5,721 bases of DNA from Rhodoluna sp. (lineage in GTDB: Bacteria; Actinomycetota; Actinomycetes; Actinomycetales; Microbacteriaceae): NCBI GenBank assembly GCA_023260375.1, contig JALQVK010000042.1:1-5721 (forward strand). The letters are read 5' to 3'. The notes below the pieces were generated by a model. That model ran no database searches. It saw only the letters and a list, made by a program, of their open reading frames with translations, and was not told where the DNA came from. Position 1 is the first letter of the stretch; every line of letters begins with the position of its first letter. A program made the position numbers and the translations under genes. This document shows, piece by piece, positions 1 through 5,017 of this stretch.

Positions 1-999
1 GAGACTCCAATCGCCGACGACACCAGCATCGACAAGCGCCTCGACTGGCGTTTCCTAGACCTACGACGCAGCGAAATGAACCTAGTGTTCCGCGTCCAGA
101 CCACCATCGAGCATGCTTGGCGCACCTGGTGGTACGAGAACAACTTCATCGAAGTTCACTCTCCAAAGCTAATGTCGAGCCCTTCGGAATCAAACGCCGA
201 ACTCTTCAAGCTCGAGTACTTCGAAACCCACGCCTATCTCGCCCAGAGCCCTCAGTTCTTCAAGCAGATGGCAATGATGTCTGGCTTCGGTCGCATGTTC
301 GAAATTGGCCCGGTTTTCCGCGCCGACCCTTCGTTCACCTCCCGTCACGCCACCGAGTTCATCTCAGTTGACATGGAAGTTTCATGGATCGACAGCCACG
401 AAGACATCATGCAGATGCACGAGCAGCTAATGGTCACCGCACTAACCGCAGTGAAGGAAAAGCACGGCGAAGAAATCAAGCGCCTATTCGACGTCGACGT
501 CGTTGTTCCTTCGATTCCGTTCCCACGTATTCCACTGGCCGAAGCCATTGAAATTGTTAAGGAACGCGGCCACGAAATTGTTCGCGGCGGAGACATGGAC
601 CCAGAAGGTGAGCGCCAGATTGCGGCCCACGTTGCCGAGAAGTTCGGTCACGAGTTCGTATTCCTAACCGACTACCCTGCTACCGTGCGCCCGTTCTACC
701 ACATGCGTCACGCCGAAAACCCAGCCCTAACCAACAGCTACGACCTGATCTGGCGCGGAGTTGAAATTACCACCGGCGCTCAGCGTGAACACCGCATCGA
801 CATCTTGACCGAGCAGGCGAAGTCGAAGGGACTAGAGCCAGAAGGCTTGAGTTCTTACCTAGACTTCTTCCGATTCGGAGCACCGGCCCACGGCGGTTTC
901 GGCATGGGTCTAATTCGCGTGCTGATGTTGCTTTTGCACCAGCCAAACATTCGCGAAGTTGGCTACCTGTTCCGCGGACCGAACCGTCTAGAACCGTAA
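1..999 (+). CDS. aspS: Aspartyl-tRNA synthetase, archaeal/non-discriminating type (5' end outside window)
   Basis: This is a class II aminoacyl-tRNA synthetase that loads aspartate onto tRNA in the cytoplasm. The frame is open from base 1, so 332 residues are visible; the family has about 430, and the missing part is the N-terminal anticodon-binding OB fold. The catalytic core is intact. An AQSPQFFKQM segment precedes motif 2, FEIGPVFRAD (298-327) with RHATEF and SVDME from 343. Motif 3 is GGFGMGLIR (892-918), and the end reads YLFRGPNRLEP, like the archaeal/eukaryotic RDPKRLxP ending. The large GAD insertion of bacterial AspRS is absent. Enzymes of this type in Actinobacteria are usually annotated aspartate--tRNA(Asn) ligase, which also forms Asp-tRNA(Asn) for conversion by GatCAB. 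That non-discriminating specificity is inferred, because the anticodon-recognition residues are not visible. The stop TAA (997-999) lies inside the 3' end of the convergent cotH-like gene. Confidence 0.95.
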   Translation, partial: ETPIADDTSIDKRLDWRFLDLRRSEMNLVFRVQTTIEHAWRTWWYENNFIEVHSPKLMSSPSESNAELFKLEYFETHAYLAQSPQFFKQMAMMSGFGRMFEIGPVFRADPSFTSRHATEFISVDMEVSWIDSHEDIMQMHEQLMVTALTAVKEKHGEEIKRLFDVDVVVPSIPFPRIPLAEAIEIVKERGHEIVRGGDMDPEGERQIAAHVAEKFGHEFVFLTDYPATVRPFYHMRHAENPALTNSYDLIWRGVEITTGAQREHRIDILTEQAKSKGLEPEGLSSYLDFFRFGAPAHGGFGMGLIRVLMLLLHQPNIREVGYLFRGPNRLEP

Positions 1000-2661
1000 A
1001 CGAACGGTGATAACCTTCGAGGCTGCCAGATAGTTTTCATCGCCGGCAACCGAGACAGTAACCAGGCACTTACCAGAACCGGTGAGTGCCTTTACTGTCA
1101 TCCCGGAAACCTTGCAGCGGCCCGACTTTAGCTTCAGCTTCTGAACTCCACTGGAGTCGGTTTGAGGGTTTAACCGCAGTGACCAACCGGATCGAAGTGC
1201 AGAAATCGGCGAGACCAGGATTCTCGAAGCCAACTTCGGAACATTGAGTCTCACAATCAACATGGCGCTGTGATAGTTGTCGGTTTGAGTTAGCTGGGCT
1301 GCGATTCGACAAATCCCAGAATTCAAAACTAGGACGGCACCGGTAGTCGGGTTCACCTCGCAAACGTTGTAGCCCTCCAGCCGCTTGAACGAGAGCACTC
1401 CGTCGCCGGTCATTACCAATTTGGCTTTGACGGTTTGATTGATAGCAAACTGCGTCTGAGAATAACTCAGCTGAATCGAACTCGCGCGACGGTTTCCGGT
1501 GTGACCGACCAATTCCAAATAACGCGATTCCATAACCGACTTGGTGGCGTTCATCGCCGAAAGTGCGTCTCCATTGGAATAAGGCTTGCGAGGGTCAGAG
1601 TAAACCGAAGCACTAATCTTCGACCAAATCCGATCGACCATAGTTGGAAGCGCAAGCGAAGGTAACTTGGCCTGAATCTGAGCCAAGGCGGTTTCGTAAA
1701 GGTCTCGGCAAGGGGAGTAATTAACGCAGCGAGTCATCATGGTGGCACCATCATCGATTAGGTCGTTCCACGAAACCCAGGTTTGATCGGTGCCCCAAGG
1801 CAACATCGTCCATGTGCCGTTCTTGTCTCGGTGCACGTAATAGTTGTTCGGCCAGTTTCGGGTATAGCCATCCCAGTGATCAATGTAGTGAGAAACCGCC
1901 CAGTTCATGATCATCTCGTTCAGGTCAACCCTGGACCGAATGGCATCAAACCAGGCCTGCCCGGTCAAAGTGTTGTTGAGGTCTCGAAGCTCGGTGACAT
2001 CGCGAAGATCGGTTTGGCTTCCCTCATCGACCTGTAAGTCCGGGCCAACCTCAACTCCGTAGGCTCCCTCCAAAAGGTGTGAAGTGCCGCTCGGATACCA
2101 TCTCGCCAACATCGGTTTGTCATAGGTCTCGATGTTTGAGTGCATGCCGTAGTTGATGCCGTTGTAATAAACGGTGGCGTAACCAACGCGAGGCGCTGGT
2201 ACACCCATGGCTCTAAAGAGTCGATAGGCGGTGGCCTCGTGAAGCATCGAAGAGTCTTGAACCATATTGTTCAAAGTGAACTTTTTTATTCCATAAATGG
2301 TCTGACCCTTGACCGAGAAATCGACCTTGATTTTGAAGCCGGTTTTTTCGTCAAGTGAACGGTAAGAACCCCAACCACCCTTGATGTGAAGACCCACGTT
2401 GTAAGTATTGGTAACCCCGAGCTCGGTGGTTAGTTTGATGGTGGCCGGTTGGTAAACCCGAGGGTCCTGTCGTAGGGCAGCCTCGGCGGCAGCGGTCATG
2501 GTCAGGTCAACGCGGTTCACTCGCAAAGGGTTGAACAGGAAGGCTTGCTGGTCCGTGCCTTCAACATAGGTTTTATCAACGACCACTTCGGCTGTGGCCG
2601 GATTCGAGAACCCGAGAACTACAAAAAGCGCAGCGATTGCCGCGGCAAAAAATCGCTTCAC
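988..2661 (-). CDS. Secreted CotH-family kinase-fold protein with C-terminal Ig-like modules
   Basis: This 557-residue protein has a Sec signal peptide: MKR, a hydrophobic stretch at 4-18, and a likely cleavage at ATA|E (24/25). A CotH kinase domain spans roughly 45-385. It shows LHIKGGWGSYRSLDEKTGFK (91-110) with candidate ATP-site lysines K110/K112, the segment SNIETYDKPML (175-185), a catalytic-loop-like DHWDGYTRN (261-269) followed by NYYVHRD (273-279), and PWGTDQTW (288-295), where D292 is the likely metal ligand. Known CotH proteins are atypical kinases that phosphorylate spore-coat or secreted proteins. The substrate here is unknown, and this lineage is not expected to make spores. Two Ig-like modules with paired cysteines follow. 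The start is GTG at 2661, overlapping the stop of the upstream glutaredoxin-like gene (GTGA). No Shine-Dalgarno sequence is visible, so translational coupling is likely. The fold assignment is strong; kinase activity is only inferred. Confidence 0.88.
   Translation of the reverse strand: MKRFFAAAIAALFVVLGFSNPATAEVVVDKTYVEGTDQQAFLFNPLRVNRVDLTMTAAAEAALRQDPRVYQPATIKLTTELGVTNTYNVGLHIKGGWGSYRSLDEKTGFKIKVDFSVKGQTIYGIKKFTLNNMVQDSSMLHEATAYRLFRAMGVPAPRVGYATVYYNGINYGMHSNIETYDKPMLARWYPSGTSHLLEGAYGVEVGPDLQVDEGSQTDLRDVTELRDLNNTLTGQAWFDAIRSRVDLNEMIMNWAVSHYIDHWDGYTRNWPNNYYVHRDKNGTWTMLPWGTDQTWVSWNDLIDDGATMMTRCVNYSPCRDLYETALAQIQAKLPSLALPTMVDRIWSKISASVYSDPRKPYSNGDALSAMNATKSVMESRYLELVGHTGNRRASSIQLSYSQTQFAINQTVKAKLVMTGDGVLSFKRLEGYNVCEVNPTTGAVLVLNSGICRIAAQLTQTDNYHSAMLIVRLNVPKLASRILVSPISALRSGWSLRLNPQTDSSGVQKLKLKSGRCKVSGMTVKALTGSGKCLVTVSVAGDENYLAASKVITVRLRF
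991..1482 (-). other. Two tandem Ig-like modules at the C-terminus of the CotH-like protein
   Basis: Residues of about 394-475 and 476-557 look like two copies of one beta-rich module. Each has a cysteine before a short strand (C434, C516), a second cysteine in a G-x-C or GSGKC turn (C451, C532), then a DNYHSA or DENYLAAS segment and a final alternating-hydrophobic strand (LIVRLNV, VITVRLRF). This C..V..G.C.V....D.NY.A pattern is familiar from Ig-like or MBG-like repeats of actinobacterial surface proteins. Each cysteine pair could form a disulfide outside the cell. Module borders are approximate. Confidence 0.6.
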
Positions 2662-2912
2662 GAATTTGCCAATGCCGAACGTAATCGAACCGGATCAATG
2701 TGCCAATAATTATGAACTTTGCCATCAATAAGTAGCACTGGGATCTCTTCCGAATAGCGCGCAAAAAGCACTTCGTCGTCCAAGATATTTTGCTTAGTCA
2801 ACGTAACCGAGTCGGCAAACTCCGACATGACCTGGAAGACAACCGCTTCAGCGTCATCGCAAAGATGGCAGCCAGGCTTCCCAATCAGGGTTAGTTGAAT
2901 TTTGGAGGTCAC
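2658..2912 (-). CDS. Glutaredoxin-like small thiol-disulfide protein
   Basis: This 84-residue single-domain thioredoxin-fold protein has the redox motif CHLC (C15-C18) after the first strand (IQLTLIGKPG), a central helix, and IPVLLIDG with the expected cis-proline (P58). Length and motifs match the short glutaredoxin-like (DUF836-type) family found next to HAD-IB phosphatases in Actinobacteria. Its electron donor and partner are unknown; a mycothiol- or thioredoxin-linked cytoplasmic role is inferred. No signal peptide is seen, although the coupled downstream gene product is exported. The start is GTG at 2912, because the nearby upstream ATGs run at once into a stop. AGGA at 2920-2923 lies 7 bases before the GTG and could be its ribosome binding site; the same bases belong to a -10-like TAGGAT, so the mRNA could instead be leaderless. 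Confidence 0.88.
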   Translation of the reverse strand: MTSKIQLTLIGKPGCHLCDDAEAVVFQVMSEFADSVTLTKQNILDDEVLFARYSEEIPVLLIDGKVHNYWHIDPVRLRSALANS

Positions 2913-2947
2913 ATAAACATCCTAGGTGTAGACATAAACTTGTGAAC
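2913..2947. promoter_or_regulatory. Compact divergent promoter between glutaredoxin-like and HAD genes
   Basis: Only 29 bases separate the two divergent GTG starts. On the minus strand, TAGGAT (2924-2919) fits a -10 TANNNT box ending 6 bases before GTG 2912. On the plus strand, TAAACT (2935-2940) fits a -10 box ending 7 bases before GTG 2948, the second GTG of the HAD gene. Both spacings would put the transcript start at or next to the start codon. ACATAAAC occurs twice in direct orientation (2911-2918 and 2932-2939, period 21 bases), flanking the palindrome CCTAGG (2921-2926). No convincing -35 box is seen, and -10 matches of this quality arise by chance. Confidence 0.4.
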
Positions 2948-3661
2948 GTGCCCGAATCCGAGAAGCCCGTAAAGATTGAAGCCGCATTCTTCGATCTCGA
3001 CAACACCCTGTTGCGCGGTGCTTCATCATTCCTTTTTGCTAAAGCAGCCTTTGAACGCAGATTCGTAAACCGTCGCGAGCTCTACCGATTCGCCTGGCAG
3101 CAGTTCAAGTTCATCTGGCGTGGTGAATCTGCGAAACTTCTTGCACACATCGAAGATCGAGCCATGAGCTTGGTAGTTGGGCAAAGCGCCAAAGCGCTCG
3201 AAAACCTGGTCGGCATAGCTTGGGAAGACTACGTAAAAGCCAAGATGTGGCCAGAGACTGTGCGTATTGCTCAAGAGCACATCGCAGCTGGGCGTGAGGT
3301 TTGGATCATCACCGCGGCTCCGGTTCAAATGGGCGAGTACATTGCCAAAGAACTCGGACTAACCGGCGCCCTCGGAACCGTCTTAGAGGTCAAGGATGGC
3401 CTGCTTACCGGTGAATTCGAAGGACGCCCGCTACACGGTGAAGGCAAAGCCGTTGCCATCAAGAAGTTAGCGAAAGAGCGTGGCATCAGCCTCAAGCGTT
3501 CCTACGCGTACTCAGACAGCCACAACGATCTCTACATGCTCACCCGCGTGGGTCACGCGGTTGCGGTGAACCCAGACAAAATCCTTGAACGTTATGCCAA
3601 AGCTGCGCACTGGACCATTCTGGATTTCAAGAAACGCGAACTCAAAGCCAACCGCAAATAA
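2942..3661 (+). CDS. HAD-IB family phosphatase (SerB-like)
   Basis: This 239-residue cytoplasmic haloacid-dehalogenase-type hydrolase has all four catalytic motifs. Motif I is FFDLDNTLL with nucleophile D18 and acid D20. Motif II is IITAAP with T124. Motif III is a lysine in GEGKA (K169). Motif IV is YSDSHNDLYML with D192 and D196 for Mg2+. The helical cap between motifs I and II (about 25-115) is the C1 type of the IB subfamily, which includes phosphoserine phosphatase and phospholipid-phosphate phosphatases. The substrate cannot be told from sequence; serB would be an over-call. The start is GTG 2942, whose best SD-like sequence (AGGTG, 2924-2928) is a distant 13 bases away. GTG 2948 would suit a leaderless mRNA and gives a protein two residues shorter. 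A SerB1-like protein lies near a glutaredoxin-like gene in Mycobacterium tuberculosis too (Rv0505c/Rv0508). Confidence 0.92.
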   Translation: MNVPESEKPVKIEAAFFDLDNTLLRGASSFLFAKAAFERRFVNRRELYRFAWQQFKFIWRGESAKLLAHIEDRAMSLVVGQSAKALENLVGIAWEDYVKAKMWPETVRIAQEHIAAGREVWIITAAPVQMGEYIAKELGLTGALGTVLEVKDGLLTGEFEGRPLHGEGKAVAIKKLAKERGISLKRSYAYSDSHNDLYMLTRVGHAVAVNPDKILERYAKAAHWTILDFKKRELKANRK

Positions 3662-3694
3662 AAAACCCGCCAACGAATCGGCGGGTTTTCTTTT
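3662..3694. terminator. Bidirectional intrinsic terminator
   Basis: AAAACCCGCC (3662-3671) pairs perfectly with GGCGGGTTTT (3680-3689) around an 8-base loop, giving a 10-bp stem with a GC-rich core. On the plus strand the T-run continues as TTTTCTTTT. On the minus strand the complement of the leading A-run gives a long T-rich tail. It begins right after the HAD stop codon and lies 8 bases beyond the bS22 stop, so it can end both convergent transcripts. Confidence 0.93.
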
Positions 3695-3702
3695 ATGAAG
3701 AT

Positions 3703-3801
3703 TTACTTCTTATTGCGACGCTGGTGGCGAGTCTTGCGAAGCAACTTGCGGTGCTTCTTCTTCGACATGCGCTTACGACGCTTCTTGATGACGGAACCCA
3801 T
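3703..3801 (-). CDS. Ribosomal protein bS22 (AURKAIP1/COX24-domain peptide)
   Basis: This 32-residue peptide starts [18 protein letters not shown] and ends RHQRRNKK; 18 residues are Lys or Arg. It matches the very short, highly basic peptide conserved across Actinobacteria (33 residues in mycobacteria, beginning [19 protein letters not shown]). That peptide was seen as the extra small-subunit protein bS22 in the Mycobacterium smegmatis ribosome and is related to mitochondrial mS38/AURKAIP1. It is expected to bind 16S rRNA near the decoding region. The ATG at 3801 has a good ribosome binding site, GAGG, 5 bases upstream. The gene stands alone, convergent with the HAD gene and divergent from the aquaporin gene. 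It is easily missed because of its length. The match is from memory of the family; no search was run. Confidence 0.92.
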   Translation of the reverse strand: MGSVIKKRRKRMSKKKHRKLLRKTRHQRRNKK

Positions 3802-3857
3802 ACGGACCTCACTTGAGTTGGAAACTTGATGGCTTTAGCCAAACAAACGATTTCTCC

Positions 3858-3863
3858 ATTCTA
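3858..3863 (-). promoter_or_regulatory. Probable -10 box for bS22
   Basis: On the minus strand this reads TAGAAT, a near-consensus actinobacterial -10 box. Transcription would start about 7 bases further on, leaving a 5' leader of roughly 50 bases that contains the GAGG ribosome binding site. The hexamer at -35 spacing (AAAACA, 3886-3881) is poor, so support comes from the -10 and the position in the 99-base divergent gap. Confidence 0.5.
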
Positions 3864-3866
3864 GGG

Positions 3867-3894
3867 GATACTGGTTGGAGTGTTTTAAAAGGAG
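3867..3894 (+). promoter_or_regulatory. Possible -10 box and strong ribosome binding site of the aquaporin gene
   Basis: AAAAGGAG (3887-3894) is a strong Shine-Dalgarno sequence, 6 bases before the ATG at 3901, and fixes that start. GATACT (3867-3872) is a possible -10 box and would give a leader of about 20 bases; no good -35 box precedes it. The suggested -10 boxes for this gene and bS22 are only 3 bases apart on opposite strands, so the two promoters may interfere. No clear ArsR-type inverted repeat was found here. Confidence 0.5.
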
Positions 3895-3900
3895 CCAAAA

Positions 3901-4539
3901 ATGAACGCCCTACTGAAGAAATCTCTTGCCGAATTCGTGGGAGTGACCGTATTTCTAACCGCGATTACCGCAGGTGCCAACAACGGTTTGAAGCCGTTCA
4001 CCGTCTCGGTAGCTCTAGCGCTAATGATTCTGCTCACCGGTGGAGTTAGCGGTGGCCACCTAAACCCAGCGGTTTCGCTGTTCTTCTACTCACGCAAAGA
4101 GATCGATCTCGGCACCTTCCTGTCCTACGTTGCCGCGCAACTTGCGGGTGCGTTCGCCGGAGCCAGCCTGGGTGCGCTGCTGACCGGAACGGCCAACAAA
4201 AGCTTCATCGCTAGTGGCGGAACTATCGCACCAATGGCAATTGCGGGAGAAGTTGTTGCCACCGCCGGTTTGGTTTGGATAATCGGAACCCTGGTTCAGA
4301 ACAAGCTCGGCAATCTCATCCCAGTTGCCGTAGGGGCTTGGGTTCTGACCGCAGCATCCTTCACCTCAACCGGGGCTCAGGCCAACCCTGCCGTAACCTT
4401 TGGCCTCATGGTTCAGGGTTCGTGGCCAACCAGCTTCGGTGCTCCCCTGGTCGTCGCTCAGGTAGCAGGAGTGCTTGTGGCAATCGTTCTGCTTTTGGTG
4501 TTCGGTCCAGCAAAAAAGAGGACCGCTCGAAAAAAGTGA
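3901..4539 (+). CDS. Aquaporin-family (MIP) channel, likely metalloid or small-solute channel
   Basis: This 212-residue inner-membrane channel is slightly short for the family (about 230). It has the two-fold MIP layout of six membrane helices (about 8-26, 31-48, 72-95, 111-131, 138-154, 181-201) and two re-entrant half-helices with NPA motifs: SGGHLNPAVSL (N55-A57) and QANPAVTFG (N162-A164). The tail PAKKRTARKK is basic, as expected on the cytoplasmic side. The residue after the second NPA, almost always arginine in water channels, is V165. An ungapped match to AqpZ around the second NPA also puts T150 at the filter histidine. A wider, uncharged pore is inferred. The next gene is arsenate reductase, so the channel may let arsenite out, like AqpS of S. 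meliloti. The name aqpS is not assigned because transport is unproven; other neutral solutes remain possible. Confidence 0.9.
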   Translation: MNALLKKSLAEFVGVTVFLTAITAGANNGLKPFTVSVALALMILLTGGVSGGHLNPAVSLFFYSRKEIDLGTFLSYVAAQLAGAFAGASLGALLTGTANKSFIASGGTIAPMAIAGEVVATAGLVWIIGTLVQNKLGNLIPVAVGAWVLTAASFTSTGAQANPAVTFGLMVQGSWPTSFGAPLVVAQVAGVLVAIVLLLVFGPAKKRTARKK

Positions 4540-4556
4540 ACTCAAGTTGAATAAAG

Positions 4557-4587
4557 AGACCTCGACGCAAAAAGTTGAGGTCTTTTT
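4557..4587 (+). terminator. Intrinsic terminator between the aquaporin gene and arsC
   Basis: AGACCTCGAC (4557-4566) pairs with GTTGAGGTCT (4574-4583), with one G-T wobble and a 7-base loop, followed by TTTTTATT. It lies 17 bases after the aquaporin stop and ends 15 bases before the arsC ATG. It should limit read-through, so arsC probably has its own promoter or depends on leaky termination. Confidence 0.85.
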
Positions 4588-4590
4588 ATT

Positions 4591-4596
4591 TATCCT
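4591..4596 (+). promoter_or_regulatory. Possible -10 box giving a leaderless arsC mRNA
   Basis: TATCCT fits TANNNT and ends 6 bases before the arsC ATG, the spacing expected when the transcript begins at the start codon. The bases just before the ATG (TTTATCCTTGATTC) contain no Shine-Dalgarno sequence, which supports a leaderless start. A -35 region would overlap the terminator hairpin; TTGAGG (4575-4580) is only 10 bases away, too close for a standard promoter. Confidence 0.4.
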
Positions 4597-4602
4597 TGAT
4601 TC

Positions 4603-5010
4603 ATGGCAATTAAGGCTTCAGTTCTTTTCGTTTGTGTTCACAACGCCGGCCGCTCTCAGATGGCAGCCGGCTGGCTCCAGCACCTCGCCGGCGACCGCGT
4701 CGAGGTTCGCTCGGCTGGTTCGGCTCCTGGCAACGCTGTGAACCCAGCCGCTGTGGCGGCCATGGCTGAAGTTGGTATCGACATTTCGCACGCTACCCCA
4801 AAGCTTCTAACCACCGATGCCGTCGAAGTTTCCGACTACTGCATCACCATGGGTTGCGGCGATGTGTGCCCATTCTTCCCAGGTAAGCACTACCTCGACT
4901 GGAAGCTAGACGACCCAGCCGGTCAGGGTGTTGAAGCGGTTCGTCCGATCCGCGACGAAATCAAAAAGTTGATCGAAGGCCTAATCGCCGACATCGACGC
5001 TAAGTACTAA
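4603..5010 (+). CDS. arsC: Arsenate reductase, low-molecular-weight phosphatase type
   Basis: This 135-residue cytoplasmic enzyme reduces arsenate to arsenite. The N-terminal P-loop reads CVHNAGRSQ (CX5RS, nucleophile C11), and the general-acid DP pair is D104-P105 in DWKLDDPAG. Further cysteines are C80, C85 and C89, the last two in TMGCGDVCPFFPG. In this family such cysteines may form a relay disulfide reduced by thioredoxin; the actinobacterial branch also includes mycothiol-dependent enzymes that use mycoredoxin. Sequence alone does not decide between them. The ATG at 4603 must be used or something downstream of it, because an in-frame TGA lies at 4597-4599. No ribosome binding site precedes it. 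It follows the aquaporin gene on the same strand, suggesting a joint role in arsenic export. Its TAA directly abuts the stop codon of the convergent proC. Confidence 0.95.
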   Translation: MAIKASVLFVCVHNAGRSQMAAGWLQHLAGDRVEVRSAGSAPGNAVNPAAVAAMAEVGIDISHATPKLLTTDAVEVSDYCITMGCGDVCPFFPGKHYLDWKLDDPAGQGVEAVRPIRDEIKKLIEGLIADIDAKY

Positions 5011-5017
5011 TTACTTA
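5001..5017. repeat. Short AT-rich inverted repeat over the arsC/proC stop codons
   Basis: TAAGTA (5001-5006) and TACTTA (5012-5017) form a perfect 6-bp inverted repeat with a 5-base centre spanning the two abutting stop codons. It is AT-rich, has no T-run on either strand, and would make a weak hairpin at best. It may simply reflect lysine and tyrosine codons near both gene ends. Confidence 0.3.

Noticed and set aside
1070..2358. Several open frames on both strands across the cotH-like gene
   Set aside because: They lie out of frame within a strongly supported 557-residue protein, show low-complexity or Arg-rich translations and no recognisable motif.
988..2661. Spore coat function for the CotH-like gene
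   Set aside because: The family name comes from Bacillus, but this protein has a signal peptide and Ig-like modules, and the genomic context is actinobacterial, so a spore role is unsupported.
2576..2764. 62-codon minus-strand frame overlapping the glutaredoxin-like/cotH-like junction
   Set aside because: It is a shadow of two coupled genes, with Cys- and Arg-rich sequence lacking family features.
3802..3900. ArsR-type operator or riboswitch upstream of the aquaporin gene
   Set aside because: No clear inverted repeat or conserved RNA fold was visible in the 99-base divergent gap; only -10-like boxes and a ribosome binding site can be supported.
3813..4049. 78-codon plus-strand frame overlapping the start of the aquaporin gene
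   Set aside because: It lies out of frame with the aquaporin gene, starts in its promoter region and has no recognisable motif.
4475..4741. Open frame spanning the aquaporin-arsC gap
   Set aside because: It overlaps two well-supported genes in other frames, crosses a terminator and encodes no recognisable domain.
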